Source of the DNA: Alphaproteobacteria bacterium
Lineage (GTDB): Bacteria; Pseudomonadota; Alphaproteobacteria; Rhodobacterales; Rhodobacteraceae
NCBI GenBank assembly: GCA_030431825.1
Contig: JAUIIJ010000017.1
Location: 1-64,000, forward strand
Direction of reading: 5' to 3'
DNA: 64,000 bases
Shown: positions 54,093-63,271 of the stretch, piece after piece
Position numbering within the stretch: the stretch's first letter is position 1
How the letters are laid out: every line of letters begins with the position of its first letter
Program-made: the position numbers and the translations under genes
Notes under the pieces: model-generated
Seen by the model: only the letters and a program-made list of their open reading frames with translations
The model's database searches: none
What the model was told of the DNA's origin: nothing

Positions 54093-54145
54093 TCGTTTGA
54101 CGCTGGTCGCGCCCCGGTTCGGGGATCTGGACGGACAAACGCCCG

Positions 54146-54988
54146 TCAGGTCAGGCTGACACGGTGCCGACCGGCGAGATCGGTAAAGAACTGCCACGCC
54201 ACGCGGCCTGAGCGCGCGCCTCGGGTCGCCTGCCATTCAATCGCCTCTGCACGCAGCGTTTCCGGATCGGCTTCGACCCCGTATTCGGCGCAATAACGGT
54301 CGATCATCGCCAGGTATTCGTCCTGGGTACAGGGATGAAAACCCAGCCAAAGCCCGAACCGGTCGCTGAGCGAAACCTTTTCCTCGACCGCCTCGGACGG
54401 GTTTATGGCACTGGACCGCTCGTTTTCGATCATGTCGCGCGGCATCAGGTGGCGGCGATTGCTGGTCGCGTAGAACGCGACATTCTCGGGCCTGCCCTCG
54501 ATCCCCCCGTCCAGCACCGCCTTGAGGCTCTTGTAATGCTGGTCGTCATGGGAAAACGACAGATCGTCACAGAACAGCAGGAACCTGTAAGGCGCTGCCC
54601 GCAGATGGTTCAGCAGGCGGCTGACGCTGGGCAGATCCTCGCGCTGCAATTCCACCAGCTTGAGGCCCGGATGGTCGTGCAGCACCTCGGCATGGATCGC
54701 CTTGACCAGGCTCGACTTGCCCATGCCGCGCGCCCCCCAGAGAAGCGCGTTGTTGGCAGCGTAGCCCCCGGCAAAACGGCGCGTGTTGTCCAGCAACGTG
54801 TCGCGCGCGCGGTCGATCCCCACCAGAAGACCCAGCCCAACCCGGCTCACCTGTGGCACCGGTTCCAGCCTGTCGGGTTCCACATGCCAGACAAAGGCAC
54901 TGGCAATATCGAAATCCGGGGCTGGCATCGGAGCCGGCGACATCCGTTCAAGTGCCGCGGCAATCCGGTCCATCGGGTCATTGATCAC
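54146..54988 (-). CDS. AAA-type ATP-binding protein, DUF815 family
   Basis: 280 residues. Walker A GARGMGKSSLV near residue 85, Walker B FLLFCDDLSF near residue 135, and the second region FYATSNRRHLMPRDM with the sensor-like Asn. DUF815 proteins are single AAA modules of unknown role. Its start overlaps the tatC stop by 4 bp (ATGA), so it is the last gene of the tatABC operon. Confidence 0.9.
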   Translation of the reverse strand: MINDPMDRIAAALERMSPAPMPAPDFDIASAFVWHVEPDRLEPVPQVSRVGLGLLVGIDRARDTLLDNTRRFAGGYAANNALLWGARGMGKSSLVKAIHAEVLHDHPGLKLVELQREDLPSVSRLLNHLRAAPYRFLLFCDDLSFSHDDQHYKSLKAVLDGGIEGRPENVAFYATSNRRHLMPRDMIENERSSAINPSEAVEEKVSLSDRFGLWLGFHPCTQDEYLAMIDRYCAEYGVEADPETLRAEAIEWQATRGARSGRVAWQFFTDLAGRHRVSLT

Positions 54989-55863
54989 TTGTTGTCTTCC
55001 TCGTCCAGTCCCGCCATCGCCGCATCCGCCAGGTCCTCGTCATCATAATAGCCGTCGGCCCGCAACTGTTCCTCGCGCTTGGTCTCGACCCGGCGGACCA
55101 GGAAGATCGAAATCTCGTACAGGCCGTACACCACGGTGAACAGGATGATCTGGGTAATGACATCGGGCGGCGTGACAAGGGCCGCAAGCACGAGAATGCC
55201 CACAACCGCGTATTTGCGCACGTTGCCAAGGCCATCCGAACTGACCAGCCCCGCCTTTCCCATCAGGGTCAGCAGCACCGGCAGCTGAAAGCAGAGACCG
55301 AAGGCGACGATGAACTTGATGGTCAGGTTCAGATATTCCTGCGCGCTGCCCTGAAATACCACGCTCAGCGGCGCGATGACCTCGCCGGTCAGGGCCTCGC
55401 CCTCGGCACCGAATTGCTGAAAGCCCAGGAAGAAATCATAGGCGAGCGGCGTCACGACGTAAAAGGCAAAACCAGCACCCAGCAGGAACATGAACGGAGA
55501 CGCCACGAGGAACGGCAGGAACGCGCCCTTTTCTGACTTGTAGAGCCCCGGCGCCACGAACCGCCACATCTGCAGGCCGATATAAGGAAAGGCCAGCAGG
55601 AAGCCGCCCAGAAGCGACACCTTGATCGCGACAAAGAAGCCTTCCTGCGGGCTGATGAAGATCAGGTCGCAATCCTGCCCCCGCTCGGCCAGAACCTGGC
55701 ACAGTGGCGCGGTCAGGAAGTTGAAGATCGGCGTCGCGACGGTGAAACAGGCGACCATGCCGATGAGAAAGGCAACAACCGAATGGATGAGCCTGCTGCG
55801 CAATTCGGCCAGATGCTCGATCAGCGGCGCGCTGCTGTCGTCTATTTCGTCGGTCTGGCTCAT
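54985..55863 (-). CDS. tatC: twin-arginine translocase subunit TatC
   Basis: 292 residues, six membrane helices, receptor of the Tat system that exports folded proteins with RR signal peptides. Opens with the typical [20 protein letters not shown] (after a short tail), then the invariant [20 protein letters not shown] with Glu/Phe sites nearby. Overlaps tatB by 4 bp. The C-terminal tail is acidic and Lys/Glu-rich. Needed for export of cofactor-containing proteins such as N2O reductase in relatives. Confidence 0.96.
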   Translation of the reverse strand: MSQTDEIDDSSAPLIEHLAELRSRLIHSVVAFLIGMVACFTVATPIFNFLTAPLCQVLAERGQDCDLIFISPQEGFFVAIKVSLLGGFLLAFPYIGLQMWRFVAPGLYKSEKGAFLPFLVASPFMFLLGAGFAFYVVTPLAYDFFLGFQQFGAEGEALTGEVIAPLSVVFQGSAQEYLNLTIKFIVAFGLCFQLPVLLTLMGKAGLVSSDGLGNVRKYAVVGILVLAALVTPPDVITQIILFTVVYGLYEISIFLVRRVETKREEQLRADGYYDDEDLADAAMAGLDEEDNK

Positions 55864-56339
55864 GTCTTGCTTTCCGGGCTGTCCGTCAGTGCGGCCTCGG
55901 CCGCATCCGCGCGGGCTTGCGCTTCGGCCGCCTCGCGCTTCAACCTGTCTGCCGCGGCACGGGCGGTGGCGGCCTGAATCTTCCTGGCCTGTTCCGCGCG
56001 CTCTTCGGCAAGCTTCCCGGTTTCACTGCCAGACTCGTATTTCTTGGGATCGAGCTTGGTCGGATTGAGGCTGTCGGTCAGTTCGCGCGTCGCGTCCTTG
56101 ACACCGTCCATCACGCTCGACATCGGGTTGGTCGCCGATTTCATGCCCTTGGCCACGTCCCGAATACCCGATTCGTCCGCAGCTTCGTGCATGGCGCTGG
56201 AAAACTCGCGTGCCATCCCCTTGGCCTTGCCAACGAACCGTCCCACGTTGCGAAACAGCACGGGCAGGTCCTTTGGCCCGACCACGATCAGCGCCACGAT
56301 GCCAATGACCAGCAACTCGGTCCAGCCCAGATCGAACAT
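55860..56339 (-). CDS. tatB: twin-arginine translocase subunit TatB
   Basis: 159 residues. A single N-terminal helix [20 protein letters not shown], the [20 protein letters not shown] hinge, then an amphipathic and charged tail with Ala/Glu/Arg-rich coiled-coil near the end. The tail contains [19 protein letters not shown]. Starts 6 bp after tatA and overlaps tatC by 4 bp. Confidence 0.95.
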   Translation of the reverse strand: MFDLGWTELLVIGIVALIVVGPKDLPVLFRNVGRFVGKAKGMAREFSSAMHEAADESGIRDVAKGMKSATNPMSSVMDGVKDATRELTDSLNPTKLDPKKYESGSETGKLAEERAEQARKIQAATARAAADRLKREAAEAQARADAAEAALTDSPESKT

Positions 56340-56345
56340 GCGGTG

Positions 56346-56561
56346 TTACGCCTTGTCCTTGTCGGTTTCCGGAGTCACGTCGCGGGCCAGCTCGGACGGG
56401 TCTTCGTCATCCTCTTTCTGGCCTTCGCTGATGCCCTTCTTGAACGATGTTATTCCCTTGCCCACTTCGCCCATCAGCGAGCTGATCTTGCCCCGGCCAA
56501 ACAGCACCAGCACGACGATTGCAATCAGCAAGATGCCGGGAAGGCCAATATTGTTCAACAT
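56346..56561 (-). CDS. tatA: twin-arginine translocase subunit TatA
   Basis: 71 residues from ATG 56561 (the frame is open 12 more codons). N-terminal helix [20 protein letters not shown], then [20 protein letters not shown], the FGRG...G hinge of TatA, and an acidic tail. First gene of the tatA-tatB-tatC-DUF815 operon. Forms the translocation pore. Confidence 0.94.
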   Translation of the reverse strand: MLNNIGLPGILLIAIVVLVLFGRGKISSLMGEVGKGITSFKKGISEGQKEDDEDPSELARDVTPETDKDKA

Positions 56562-56776
56562 GTCCGTCTCCTCAGATTCGTGCAGGTCGCGAGTCATCGT
56601 CGCGCTGCAAATTCATCCGTTTTCTAAGCGCCGCCGCGCCTCCACAAAAGCCGCATCGGCCCGAAAGTGGCGCAGGTCGTGCCCTTCGCCTGCGGAAAAC
56701 CGGCAGCGCGCGGCACTCCTGACATGTTTTTGTCAGTTTTGATGGACAATGCAGCCCCCTCGTGCCACCAAGCCGC

Positions 56777-57439
56777 ATGGCCCGCACCGACCGACTTGTG
56801 ACCCTGATCAACCTGCTGCGTGACGGAGCGTTGCACCGCGCGCAGGATCTTGCCCCCGTGCTGGGAGTTTCGGTGCGCACCGTCTATCGCGACATGGATC
56901 GCCTGCTTGCCGCCGGCGTCCCGATACAGGGCACGCCCGGTACCGGCTACAGGATGGCCGATACCATCGCGCTGCCGCCGCTGCAGTTGTCGCCGGCGGA
57001 ACTCGAGGTGTTGCACCTGGGGATTGCCATCGTATCCGAGGCCGCCGACCCCGCGCTCAGCGCCGCGGCGCAGACCCTGACGCAAAAGATCGACATGGCG
57101 CTGCCGGCCGAAACCGTCGCCGAGGCGGATGCATGGAAAACCGCGCTGACCCCGCTGGCCAACGCGGCGCGTGGCCTGTCGCACATGGTCAGCCTGCGCA
57201 GCGCCATCGCCGGACGGCAAAAGCTGCGCCTGTCCTACCGCGACACGGCAGAGCAGACCCGGCACGACACGATCCGTCCGCTGAAACTCGAAAGCTGGGG
57301 GCGGGTCTGGCTGCTGACCGCCTGGAGCGAGACCGACGGAAAGTTCCGTGATTTCCGCGTCGACCTGATCGAAGCCGCTGCCCCCTTGCCCGAGCTGTTC
57401 GCCGACGAGCCGGGCAAGCGCCTGTCCGACCGCGTCTGA
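56777..57439 (+). CDS. HTH regulator with WYL domain (YafY-like)
   Basis: 220 residues. Winged helix at the N-terminus with RTDRLVTLINLLRDGALHRA and LGVSVRTVYRDMDRLLAAGV. The C-terminal WYL-like domain has RQKLRLSYRDTAEQT and PLKLESWGRVWLLTAWSE (WYL variant motif). Such proteins sense nucleotides or other small ligands. Start ATG 56777 (an upstream in-frame GTG exists). Its TGA stop abuts the TCA of the convergent ABC ATPase with no gap. Confidence 0.88.
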   Translation: MARTDRLVTLINLLRDGALHRAQDLAPVLGVSVRTVYRDMDRLLAAGVPIQGTPGTGYRMADTIALPPLQLSPAELEVLHLGIAIVSEAADPALSAAAQTLTQKIDMALPAETVAEADAWKTALTPLANAARGLSHMVSLRSAIAGRQKLRLSYRDTAEQTRHDTIRPLKLESWGRVWLLTAWSETDGKFRDFRVDLIEAAAPLPELFADEPGKRLSDRV

Positions 57440-58576
57440 TCAGGCGGGAAACACGAAACAGCGGTCGCGCCGGATCGTCAGCCACATGACCTTGCCCGCC
57501 GAGGGCAGGAAGACGTTGGGAACCGTGGCCTTGATCACCGAACCGTCGTGGGACATGCGAAACTCGACAAGGCTCTCATGCCCCATGAACCGGGCCCGTT
57601 CGACAACGCCGCGCGCCGCCACCCCATCGGTGGGCGTGGGCAATGGCCCCGACCCGCCACGGTCGAAATCGATGCGCACATGCTGGGGCCGGAACACGAT
57701 GTCCACATCGGTGCCATCGGGAATGCCCGGCGCGAGGAACTGGCCAAAGGGGGTGTCCGCAAGCGCTCCGTTCACCTGAGCGCGCAAGACATTGGTATCG
57801 CTGAAGAACGACACCGCCGCACGATCGACGGGACGGGTATAGACGTTATAGGGCGCGCCGTGCTGCACGATCCGGCCATCCCGCATCAGGGCGATTTCAT
57901 CGGCCATGCGCATCGCCTCTTCAGGCTCGTGCGTGACAAGAAGGACAGCGGTGTCCTCTTCCTTGAGCAGCGTCAGGGTTTCGTCGCGGATACCATCGCG
58001 CAACCGGTTGTCGAGCCCCGAGAACGGCTCGTCCATCAACATGATCCGTGGACGCGGCGCCAGTGCACGGGCCAGCGCCACCCGCTGTTGCTCGCCCCCC
58101 GAAAGCTGGTGCGGATAGCCGTCGATGAACCGCAACAGGTCGACCCGCCGCAACAGTTCCTCGACCCGCGCGCGCTTGTCATCCCGCGTGCCGCGCAAAC
58201 CGTAGGCCACATTGCCCGCGACACTCAGATGCGGAAACAGCGCAAAATCCTGGAACATCAGCCCGATTTCCCGCCGCTCGGGCGGCACCCGGAAAACCGT
58301 GTCGCAGACCAGCTTGCCATCAACCCAGATTTCGCCGCTGTCCTGCATTTCGACCCCGGCAACCATGCGTAGCGTCGTCGACTTTCCACAACCCGACGGA
58401 CCGAGCAGGCACGTCACCTGTCCCGGTTCGATGCTGAGCGAGACATCATTCACCACCGTGCGCCCGTGAAATTTCCGCGTCAGGTTGCGGATTTCGAGCC
58501 TGGGCGCGGAGCGCGTTGATGCAGGTTGCGCGGTTCTGACGTGCTCCACCGGTATCCTCTTGGACGTCGCGATCAT
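57440..58576 (-). CDS. ABC transporter ATP-binding protein, Fe3+/sulfate type (FbpC-like)
   Basis: 378 residues. Walker A GPSGCGKSTT near residue 57, signature LSGGEQQRVALARAL, Walker B IMLMDEPFSGLD, then a TOBE-type C-terminal half. FbpC/PotA-like architecture; closest in layout to iron(III) or thiamine importers. No permease or binding protein is next to it; upstream is glsA and downstream a WYL regulator. The substrate is therefore open. Confidence 0.9.
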   Translation of the reverse strand: MIATSKRIPVEHVRTAQPASTRSAPRLEIRNLTRKFHGRTVVNDVSLSIEPGQVTCLLGPSGCGKSTTLRMVAGVEMQDSGEIWVDGKLVCDTVFRVPPERREIGLMFQDFALFPHLSVAGNVAYGLRGTRDDKRARVEELLRRVDLLRFIDGYPHQLSGGEQQRVALARALAPRPRIMLMDEPFSGLDNRLRDGIRDETLTLLKEEDTAVLLVTHEPEEAMRMADEIALMRDGRIVQHGAPYNVYTRPVDRAAVSFFSDTNVLRAQVNGALADTPFGQFLAPGIPDGTDVDIVFRPQHVRIDFDRGGSGPLPTPTDGVAARGVVERARFMGHESLVEFRMSHDGSVIKATVPNVFLPSAGKVMWLTIRRDRCFVFPA

Positions 58577-58624
58577 GGTCGTCGGGTATCAGCGCAGATA
58601 ACAATCCCCACGCCGCTGCGCAAC

Positions 58625-59578
58625 CTAGCGTGGCGCAAAGACCGACCAACCGGTGCGCAGCGCCAACTGTTCGAGCGCCCGCGACGCCAGGTGCGAGTTG
58701 CCGACCGCGTTCAGCCCCGGCGACCAGCAACTGATCGCCGCCTGCCCCGGCACCACCGCCATGATGCCGCCGCCGACACCGCTCTTGCCCGGCAGGCCGA
58801 CACGAAAGGCGAATTCGCCGGAACCGTCATAGTGCCCGCAGGTCAGCATCAGCGTATTGATCTGTCGTGCCATCCGCGCGGAAATCGCACGGGGTCCGCC
58901 CGGCGACAGACGTCCGTCAAACGCGAGGAACCGTGCGGACGCCGCCAGCTGTTCGGTCGTCATCGCAATTGCGCAATGGTGAAAATACACGCCCAGCGTC
59001 TGTTCCGGCGGGCTGGTGATGGTGCCGAAGCTGCGCATGAAATTCGCCAGCGCGGCGTTTCGGAACCCCGTCGCCAGTTCCGAACGCGCCACGTCGGGGT
59101 CGATGGCAATATCGTCATCGCTGGCGAGGAAGCGCACGAAGCGCAGGATTTCGCCCAGGGCTTCCTTGGGCACGAAGCTGCCAAGGATACTGTCGGTGAC
59201 GGCGATTGCACCGGCATTGATGAACGGGTTGCGCGGCAGTCCCTTTTCATACTCCAGCTGCACGATCGAGTTGAACGGATCGCCCGACGGTTCGCGCCCG
59301 ACACGGGTCCAGAGACGATCGCCCAGACGACCGAGTCCAAGCGCCAGCGTAAAGACCTTGGACACGCTCTGGATCGAGAAACGGGTCTGCGCGTCACCCG
59401 CCGAAATCGTCTCGCCGTCACGGGTGATGACCGACAGGGCAAACTGGTTCGGGTCGATGCGCGCCAGCGGCGGAATGTAATCCGCCACCCTGCCCCGTTC
59501 GGTCTCCGCAGCCATCTCCTCGGCGATGTCGGTGACGATGCCACGCAAACGCTCGCTGCTCAGGTCCTGCTCTGCCAT
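58625..59578 (-). CDS. glsA: glutaminase A
   Basis: 317 residues. Hydrolyses glutamine to glutamate and ammonia. The catalytic Ser-Lys pair is [15 protein letters not shown] near residue 68, and [20 protein letters not shown] near residue 35 is the family opening. [17 protein letters not shown] and GSFGTIT-like segments follow. Lies 3 bp after the AlkD-like gene on the same strand. Confidence 0.96.
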   Translation of the reverse strand: MAEQDLSSERLRGIVTDIAEEMAAETERGRVADYIPPLARIDPNQFALSVITRDGETISAGDAQTRFSIQSVSKVFTLALGLGRLGDRLWTRVGREPSGDPFNSIVQLEYEKGLPRNPFINAGAIAVTDSILGSFVPKEALGEILRFVRFLASDDDIAIDPDVARSELATGFRNAALANFMRSFGTITSPPEQTLGVYFHHCAIAMTTEQLAASARFLAFDGRLSPGGPRAISARMARQINTLMLTCGHYDGSGEFAFRVGLPGKSGVGGGIMAVVPGQAAISCWSPGLNAVGNSHLASRALEQLALRTGWSVFAPR

Positions 59579-59581
59579 GCG

Positions 59582-60703
59582 TCAATCCGCGACCAGTTCG
59601 AATAGTGCCTCGGCCCGCACCCGTCCATTGATCTGGAGCTCGATGCGATGCGGCCCCGGATACAAACGGAATGTGGTGGCGTCGCCCTTGAGCTTATGCG
59701 ATTTGCGCAGATCGCTCGAGCTGCCCTGTGCAAGGTCGAGCTGTTTGAGCTTGAACACCTTGGGGGCCAGATCGCCATTGGCGCGGCGCCGCCAGAACAC
59801 GTAGTCGACCAGCGCACGCGCCCCCGTGGCCGAGCGCAGCGTGGCAGACATCGCCAGGGCATCGCCAATCGCCACGCGATCGGGCACATCAAAGCGCAGC
59901 ACCTCGATATCCGCACCCGCATCGAAGCCCAGCAAGGAGAGCGCCCGCGCATATCCCGCCTTGACCAGCCCGCGCAAGGCATGTTGCGTCATCCAGTCAA
60001 GCTCCGCCCGCTCCTGCATCGCCTGTCCGGCCCATTGCTCAAGCCGGTCCATGACAACAGCCGGGTCTGTCTTGCTGATGTCATTGAGATGGTTGGCAAC
60101 CGAGCGGGTGACATATCGCGTCCGGTCCGCATGCAGCGCATCGAGCAGGGGCAGCGGCGCGGTGACGTCGATTGCCACCGATTGCCCCCAGGGCAGGCGC
60201 GGGCGGCTGCCTTCGCTCACCAGCCGGCGCACGTGGTAACTGGGGTGATGCGCCCAGCGGTGCATCCGCGCAAGAACAAGGTCCGGCCAGCGGTTGAGGA
60301 AGGGGCGGATCGCCCATTCCATCGAAAACCGCTGGGTGATCTCCTCGATCAGGTCAAGCGATACATCCGGTCTGTCAAGCCCGCGCAGGACGATCAATTC
60401 CCCCAGCGGCGCAAAGATGAAATCCCCGAAATCATCATCCGTGAGAGTCGGGTCCAGCGGCGGGGGCAAGGCCGCGCGCAGGGTCGGCGCGATTTCATCG
60501 ACGGATCCGGGCAATCGCTCGCCCAGACATTCGGCGATCCAGCTAATGCGCTGTTTCAGTTCGAGTTCGGTCAGGCGCGCCACCACCTGCCGTTCGAACA
60601 GATCGCCGTCGAATGCCGGGTTCGCCGCCGCGAAAAGACCGGCCAGATAGTGCACCTTGCCTGCGTTGAACAGCTGATCCTTCAGCGAAAACCCCTGCGC
60701 CAT
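59582..60703 (-). CDS. AlkD-like HEAT-repeat DNA alkylation repair protein
   Basis: 373 residues. The sequence of helix pairs (for example RFSMEWAIRPFLNRWPDLVL, HPSYHVRRLVSEGSRPRLPW and TRYVTRSVANHLNDISKTDP) is that of ALK/HEAT-type DNA glycosylases. The VRRLVSEGSRPRLPW and VANHLNDISKTDP motifs are typical of this AlkD/DNA alkylation repair group. The C-terminal part adds a beta-rich region. Activity is inferred. One base separates it from the SDR gene upstream. Confidence 0.88.
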   Translation of the reverse strand: MAQGFSLKDQLFNAGKVHYLAGLFAAANPAFDGDLFERQVVARLTELELKQRISWIAECLGERLPGSVDEIAPTLRAALPPPLDPTLTDDDFGDFIFAPLGELIVLRGLDRPDVSLDLIEEITQRFSMEWAIRPFLNRWPDLVLARMHRWAHHPSYHVRRLVSEGSRPRLPWGQSVAIDVTAPLPLLDALHADRTRYVTRSVANHLNDISKTDPAVVMDRLEQWAGQAMQERAELDWMTQHALRGLVKAGYARALSLLGFDAGADIEVLRFDVPDRVAIGDALAMSATLRSATGARALVDYVFWRRRANGDLAPKVFKLKQLDLAQGSSSDLRKSHKLKGDATTFRLYPGPHRIELQINGRVRAEALFELVAD

Positions 60704-60704
60704 G

Positions 60705-61484
60705 CTACATCGTCACATTGGTCGCGCCACCGTCTAGCAGGATGTTCTGCCCGACGATGAACCCCGCATGCCGGCTGCACAGGAAGGCGCAGGCCGCGCC
60801 AAATTCCTGACGCGTGCCATAGCGCCCGGCGGGAATCGTCGCGGCCCGCTGCGCCTGCGCCTCTTCGAGCGACACGCCCTTTGCCTTGGCGACGCCTCCG
60901 TCCAGCGAAACCGCGCGATCGGTGGCGTGAATGCCCGGCAGAAGGTTGTTGATGTTGACCCCGCTCCCGGCCACCTGCCGCGCGGTCCCCGCGACATAAC
61001 CGGTCAGCCCCGTACGGGCGGAGTTCGACAGGCCAAGCGCCGCGATCGGCGCGCGCACCGACTGGCTGGTGATGTTGACCACCCGGCCCCAGCCCTTGTC
61101 GATCATCGCCGGCATCAGCGCCTTCATCAGCGCGATCGGCGCCAGCATGTTGGCATCCAGCGCCTTGATGAAATCATCGCGATCCCAATCGGACCACATG
61201 CCCGGCGGCGGCCCGCCGGCGTTGTTGACAAGAATGTCGACCCCCGCCGCTGCCTCGATCACGCGGGCCTGCCCCTCGGCGGTTGCCACATCGGCGGCCA
61301 CGGTGACGACCTCGACACCATGTTCATCTCGGATCGCCTGTGCGGACGCCTCGAGCGCCTCGGCTCCGCGCGCGTTCATGATCAGGTCGACCCCCGCCTC
61401 TGCCAGCGCCTCGGCGCAGCCCAGACCAAGACCCTTGCTGCTGGCACAGACCAGTGCCCGTTTGCCGGCGATTCCCAAATCCAT
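60705..61484 (-). CDS. SDR oxidoreductase lacking the YxxxK catalytic motif
   Basis: 259 residues from ATG 61484. The Rossmann motif is RALVCASSKGLGLGCAEAL, and DILVNNAGGPPPGMWSDWDR is the usual NNAG region. At the position of the catalytic YxxxK it reads SNSAR (13 residues after the Ser of NITSQS), so Tyr is Ser and Lys is Arg. Known SDR groups with this variation exist (3-oxoacyl-reductase-like), but activity may differ. First gene of an SDR-alkD-glsA operon, divergent from prfC. Confidence 0.9.
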   Translation of the reverse strand: MDLGIAGKRALVCASSKGLGLGCAEALAEAGVDLIMNARGAEALEASAQAIRDEHGVEVVTVAADVATAEGQARVIEAAAGVDILVNNAGGPPPGMWSDWDRDDFIKALDANMLAPIALMKALMPAMIDKGWGRVVNITSQSVRAPIAALGLSNSARTGLTGYVAGTARQVAGSGVNINNLLPGIHATDRAVSLDGGVAKAKGVSLEEAQAQRAATIPAGRYGTRQEFGAACAFLCSRHAGFIVGQNILLDGGATNVTM

Positions 61485-61617
61485 CTCTGATCTCCCGATT
61501 GGTTCCTGTCCCTCGCATAGCATCGCTGCCGCCGACAATGCCAGCGAATGCCGCGCGCCGCAGATTGCGGACGCCGATATTCTTGCGCTTGGCGCGTTCC
61601 TTACCTATACGCGCCTC

Positions 61618-63225
61618 ATGTTGGACACCGCTTCTAATCGCCCCGAATTGCCGCCCGAAATCGCGCGCCGCCGTACCTTTGCGATCATTTCGCACCCGGA
61701 CGCGGGCAAGACCACGCTGACGGAAAAATTCCTGCTCTATGGCGGTGCCATCCAGATGGCCGGACAGGTCCGCGCCAAGGGCGAGGCCCGGCGCACCCGG
61801 TCGGATTTCATGCAGATGGAAAAGGATCGCGGCATTTCGGTCTCGGCCTCGGCGATGTCTTTCGACTACAACAGCTTCCGCTTCAACCTGGTGGATACAC
61901 CGGGCCACTCGGATTTTTCCGAAGACACCTATCGCACGCTCACGGCGGTGGATGCGGCGGTGATGGTCATCGACGGTGCCAAGGGTGTCGAAAGCCAGAC
62001 ACAGAAACTGTTCGAGGTCTGTCGCCTGCGTGACCTGCCCATCCTGACTTTCTGCAACAAGATGGACCGTGAAAGCCGGGACGTATTCGAGATCATCGAC
62101 GAAATTCAGGAAAACCTGGCGATCGACGTGACCCCGGCCAGTTGGCCCATCGGACAGGGCCGCGATTTTCTGGGATGCTACGACATCCTGCGCGACCGGC
62201 TTGAACTGATGGATCGCGCCGATCGCAACAAGGTCGCCGAAAGCATAGAGATCAACGGCCTCGATGATCCGGCGCTGGCCGCGCACGTGCCCGCACAGCT
62301 CCTCGATCAGCTGCGCGAAGAGCTTGAAATGGCGCGCGAACTGCTGCCCCGGCTGGACCCGCAGGCGGTGCTCGAAGGTCACATGACGCCGATCTGGTTC
62401 GGCTCGGCGATCAACAGTTTCGGGGTCAAGGAGTTGATGGACGGCATCGGCCTTTATGGCCCGCAGCCGCAGATTCAGTCAGCGCAGCCCCGCCAGATAT
62501 CGCCCGAAGAGAGCAAGGTCGCGGGCTTCGTGTTCAAGGTGCAGGCCAACATGGACCCCAAGCATCGCGACCGCGTCGCCTTTGTCCGCATGGCGTCGGG
62601 GCATTTCAAACGCGGCATGAAACTGACCCATGTGCGGTCAAAAAAGCCGATGGCGATCACCAACCCCGTCCTGTTCCTTGCCTCGGATCGCGAGCTTGCG
62701 GACGAGGCCTGGGCCGGTGACATCATCGGCATCCCCAACCACGGGCAGTTGCGCATCGGTGACACGCTGACCGAGGGCGAGGCATTGCGGGTGACCGGCA
62801 TTCCGTCCTTCGCGCCCGAACTGCTGCAGGGCGTGCGCGCGGGCGACCCGATGAAGGCCAAGCATCTGGAAAAGGCGCTGATGCAATTCGCCGAGGAAGG
62901 CGCCGCCAAGGTCTTCAAGCCCTCTATCGGCTCGGGCTTCATCGTCGGCGTGGTCGGAGCCCTGCAATTCGAAGTGCTGGCCAGCCGGATCGAGCTTGAA
63001 TACGGCCTGCCCGTGCGCTTCGAAGCCAGCCAGTTCACCAGCGCCCGCTGGGTTTCAGGAGACAAGGCCGCGGTCGACAAGTTCGCCAACGCCAACAAGC
63101 AACATATCGCACATGACCATGACGGCGACATCGTGTACCTGACCCGGTTGCAATGGGACATCGACAGGATCGAACGCGATTACCCCGATGTGCGCCTGAC
63201 CGCGACCAAGGAAATGATGGTCTGA
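61618..63225 (+). CDS. prfC: peptide chain release factor 3
   Basis: 535 residues. GTPase that recycles RF1/RF2. P-loop SHPDAGKTTLTEKFLL near residue 23, switch II DTPGHSDFSED, and NKMDRE. The C-terminal region has KRGMKLTHVRSKKPMAITN. The ATG at 61618 starts MLDTASNRPELPPEIARRR; the long upstream frame is antisense to the SDR gene. Divergent from the SDR operon with a 133-bp spacer. Confidence 0.95.
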   Translation: MLDTASNRPELPPEIARRRTFAIISHPDAGKTTLTEKFLLYGGAIQMAGQVRAKGEARRTRSDFMQMEKDRGISVSASAMSFDYNSFRFNLVDTPGHSDFSEDTYRTLTAVDAAVMVIDGAKGVESQTQKLFEVCRLRDLPILTFCNKMDRESRDVFEIIDEIQENLAIDVTPASWPIGQGRDFLGCYDILRDRLELMDRADRNKVAESIEINGLDDPALAAHVPAQLLDQLREELEMARELLPRLDPQAVLEGHMTPIWFGSAINSFGVKELMDGIGLYGPQPQIQSAQPRQISPEESKVAGFVFKVQANMDPKHRDRVAFVRMASGHFKRGMKLTHVRSKKPMAITNPVLFLASDRELADEAWAGDIIGIPNHGQLRIGDTLTEGEALRVTGIPSFAPELLQGVRAGDPMKAKHLEKALMQFAEEGAAKVFKPSIGSGFIVGVVGALQFEVLASRIELEYGLPVRFEASQFTSARWVSGDKAAVDKFANANKQHIAHDHDGDIVYLTRLQWDIDRIERDYPDVRLTATKEMMV

Positions 63226-63271
63226 ACACCTGGGGATTTTCAGCGCCCGCGCACCGGTGTAAGCACGGGGT

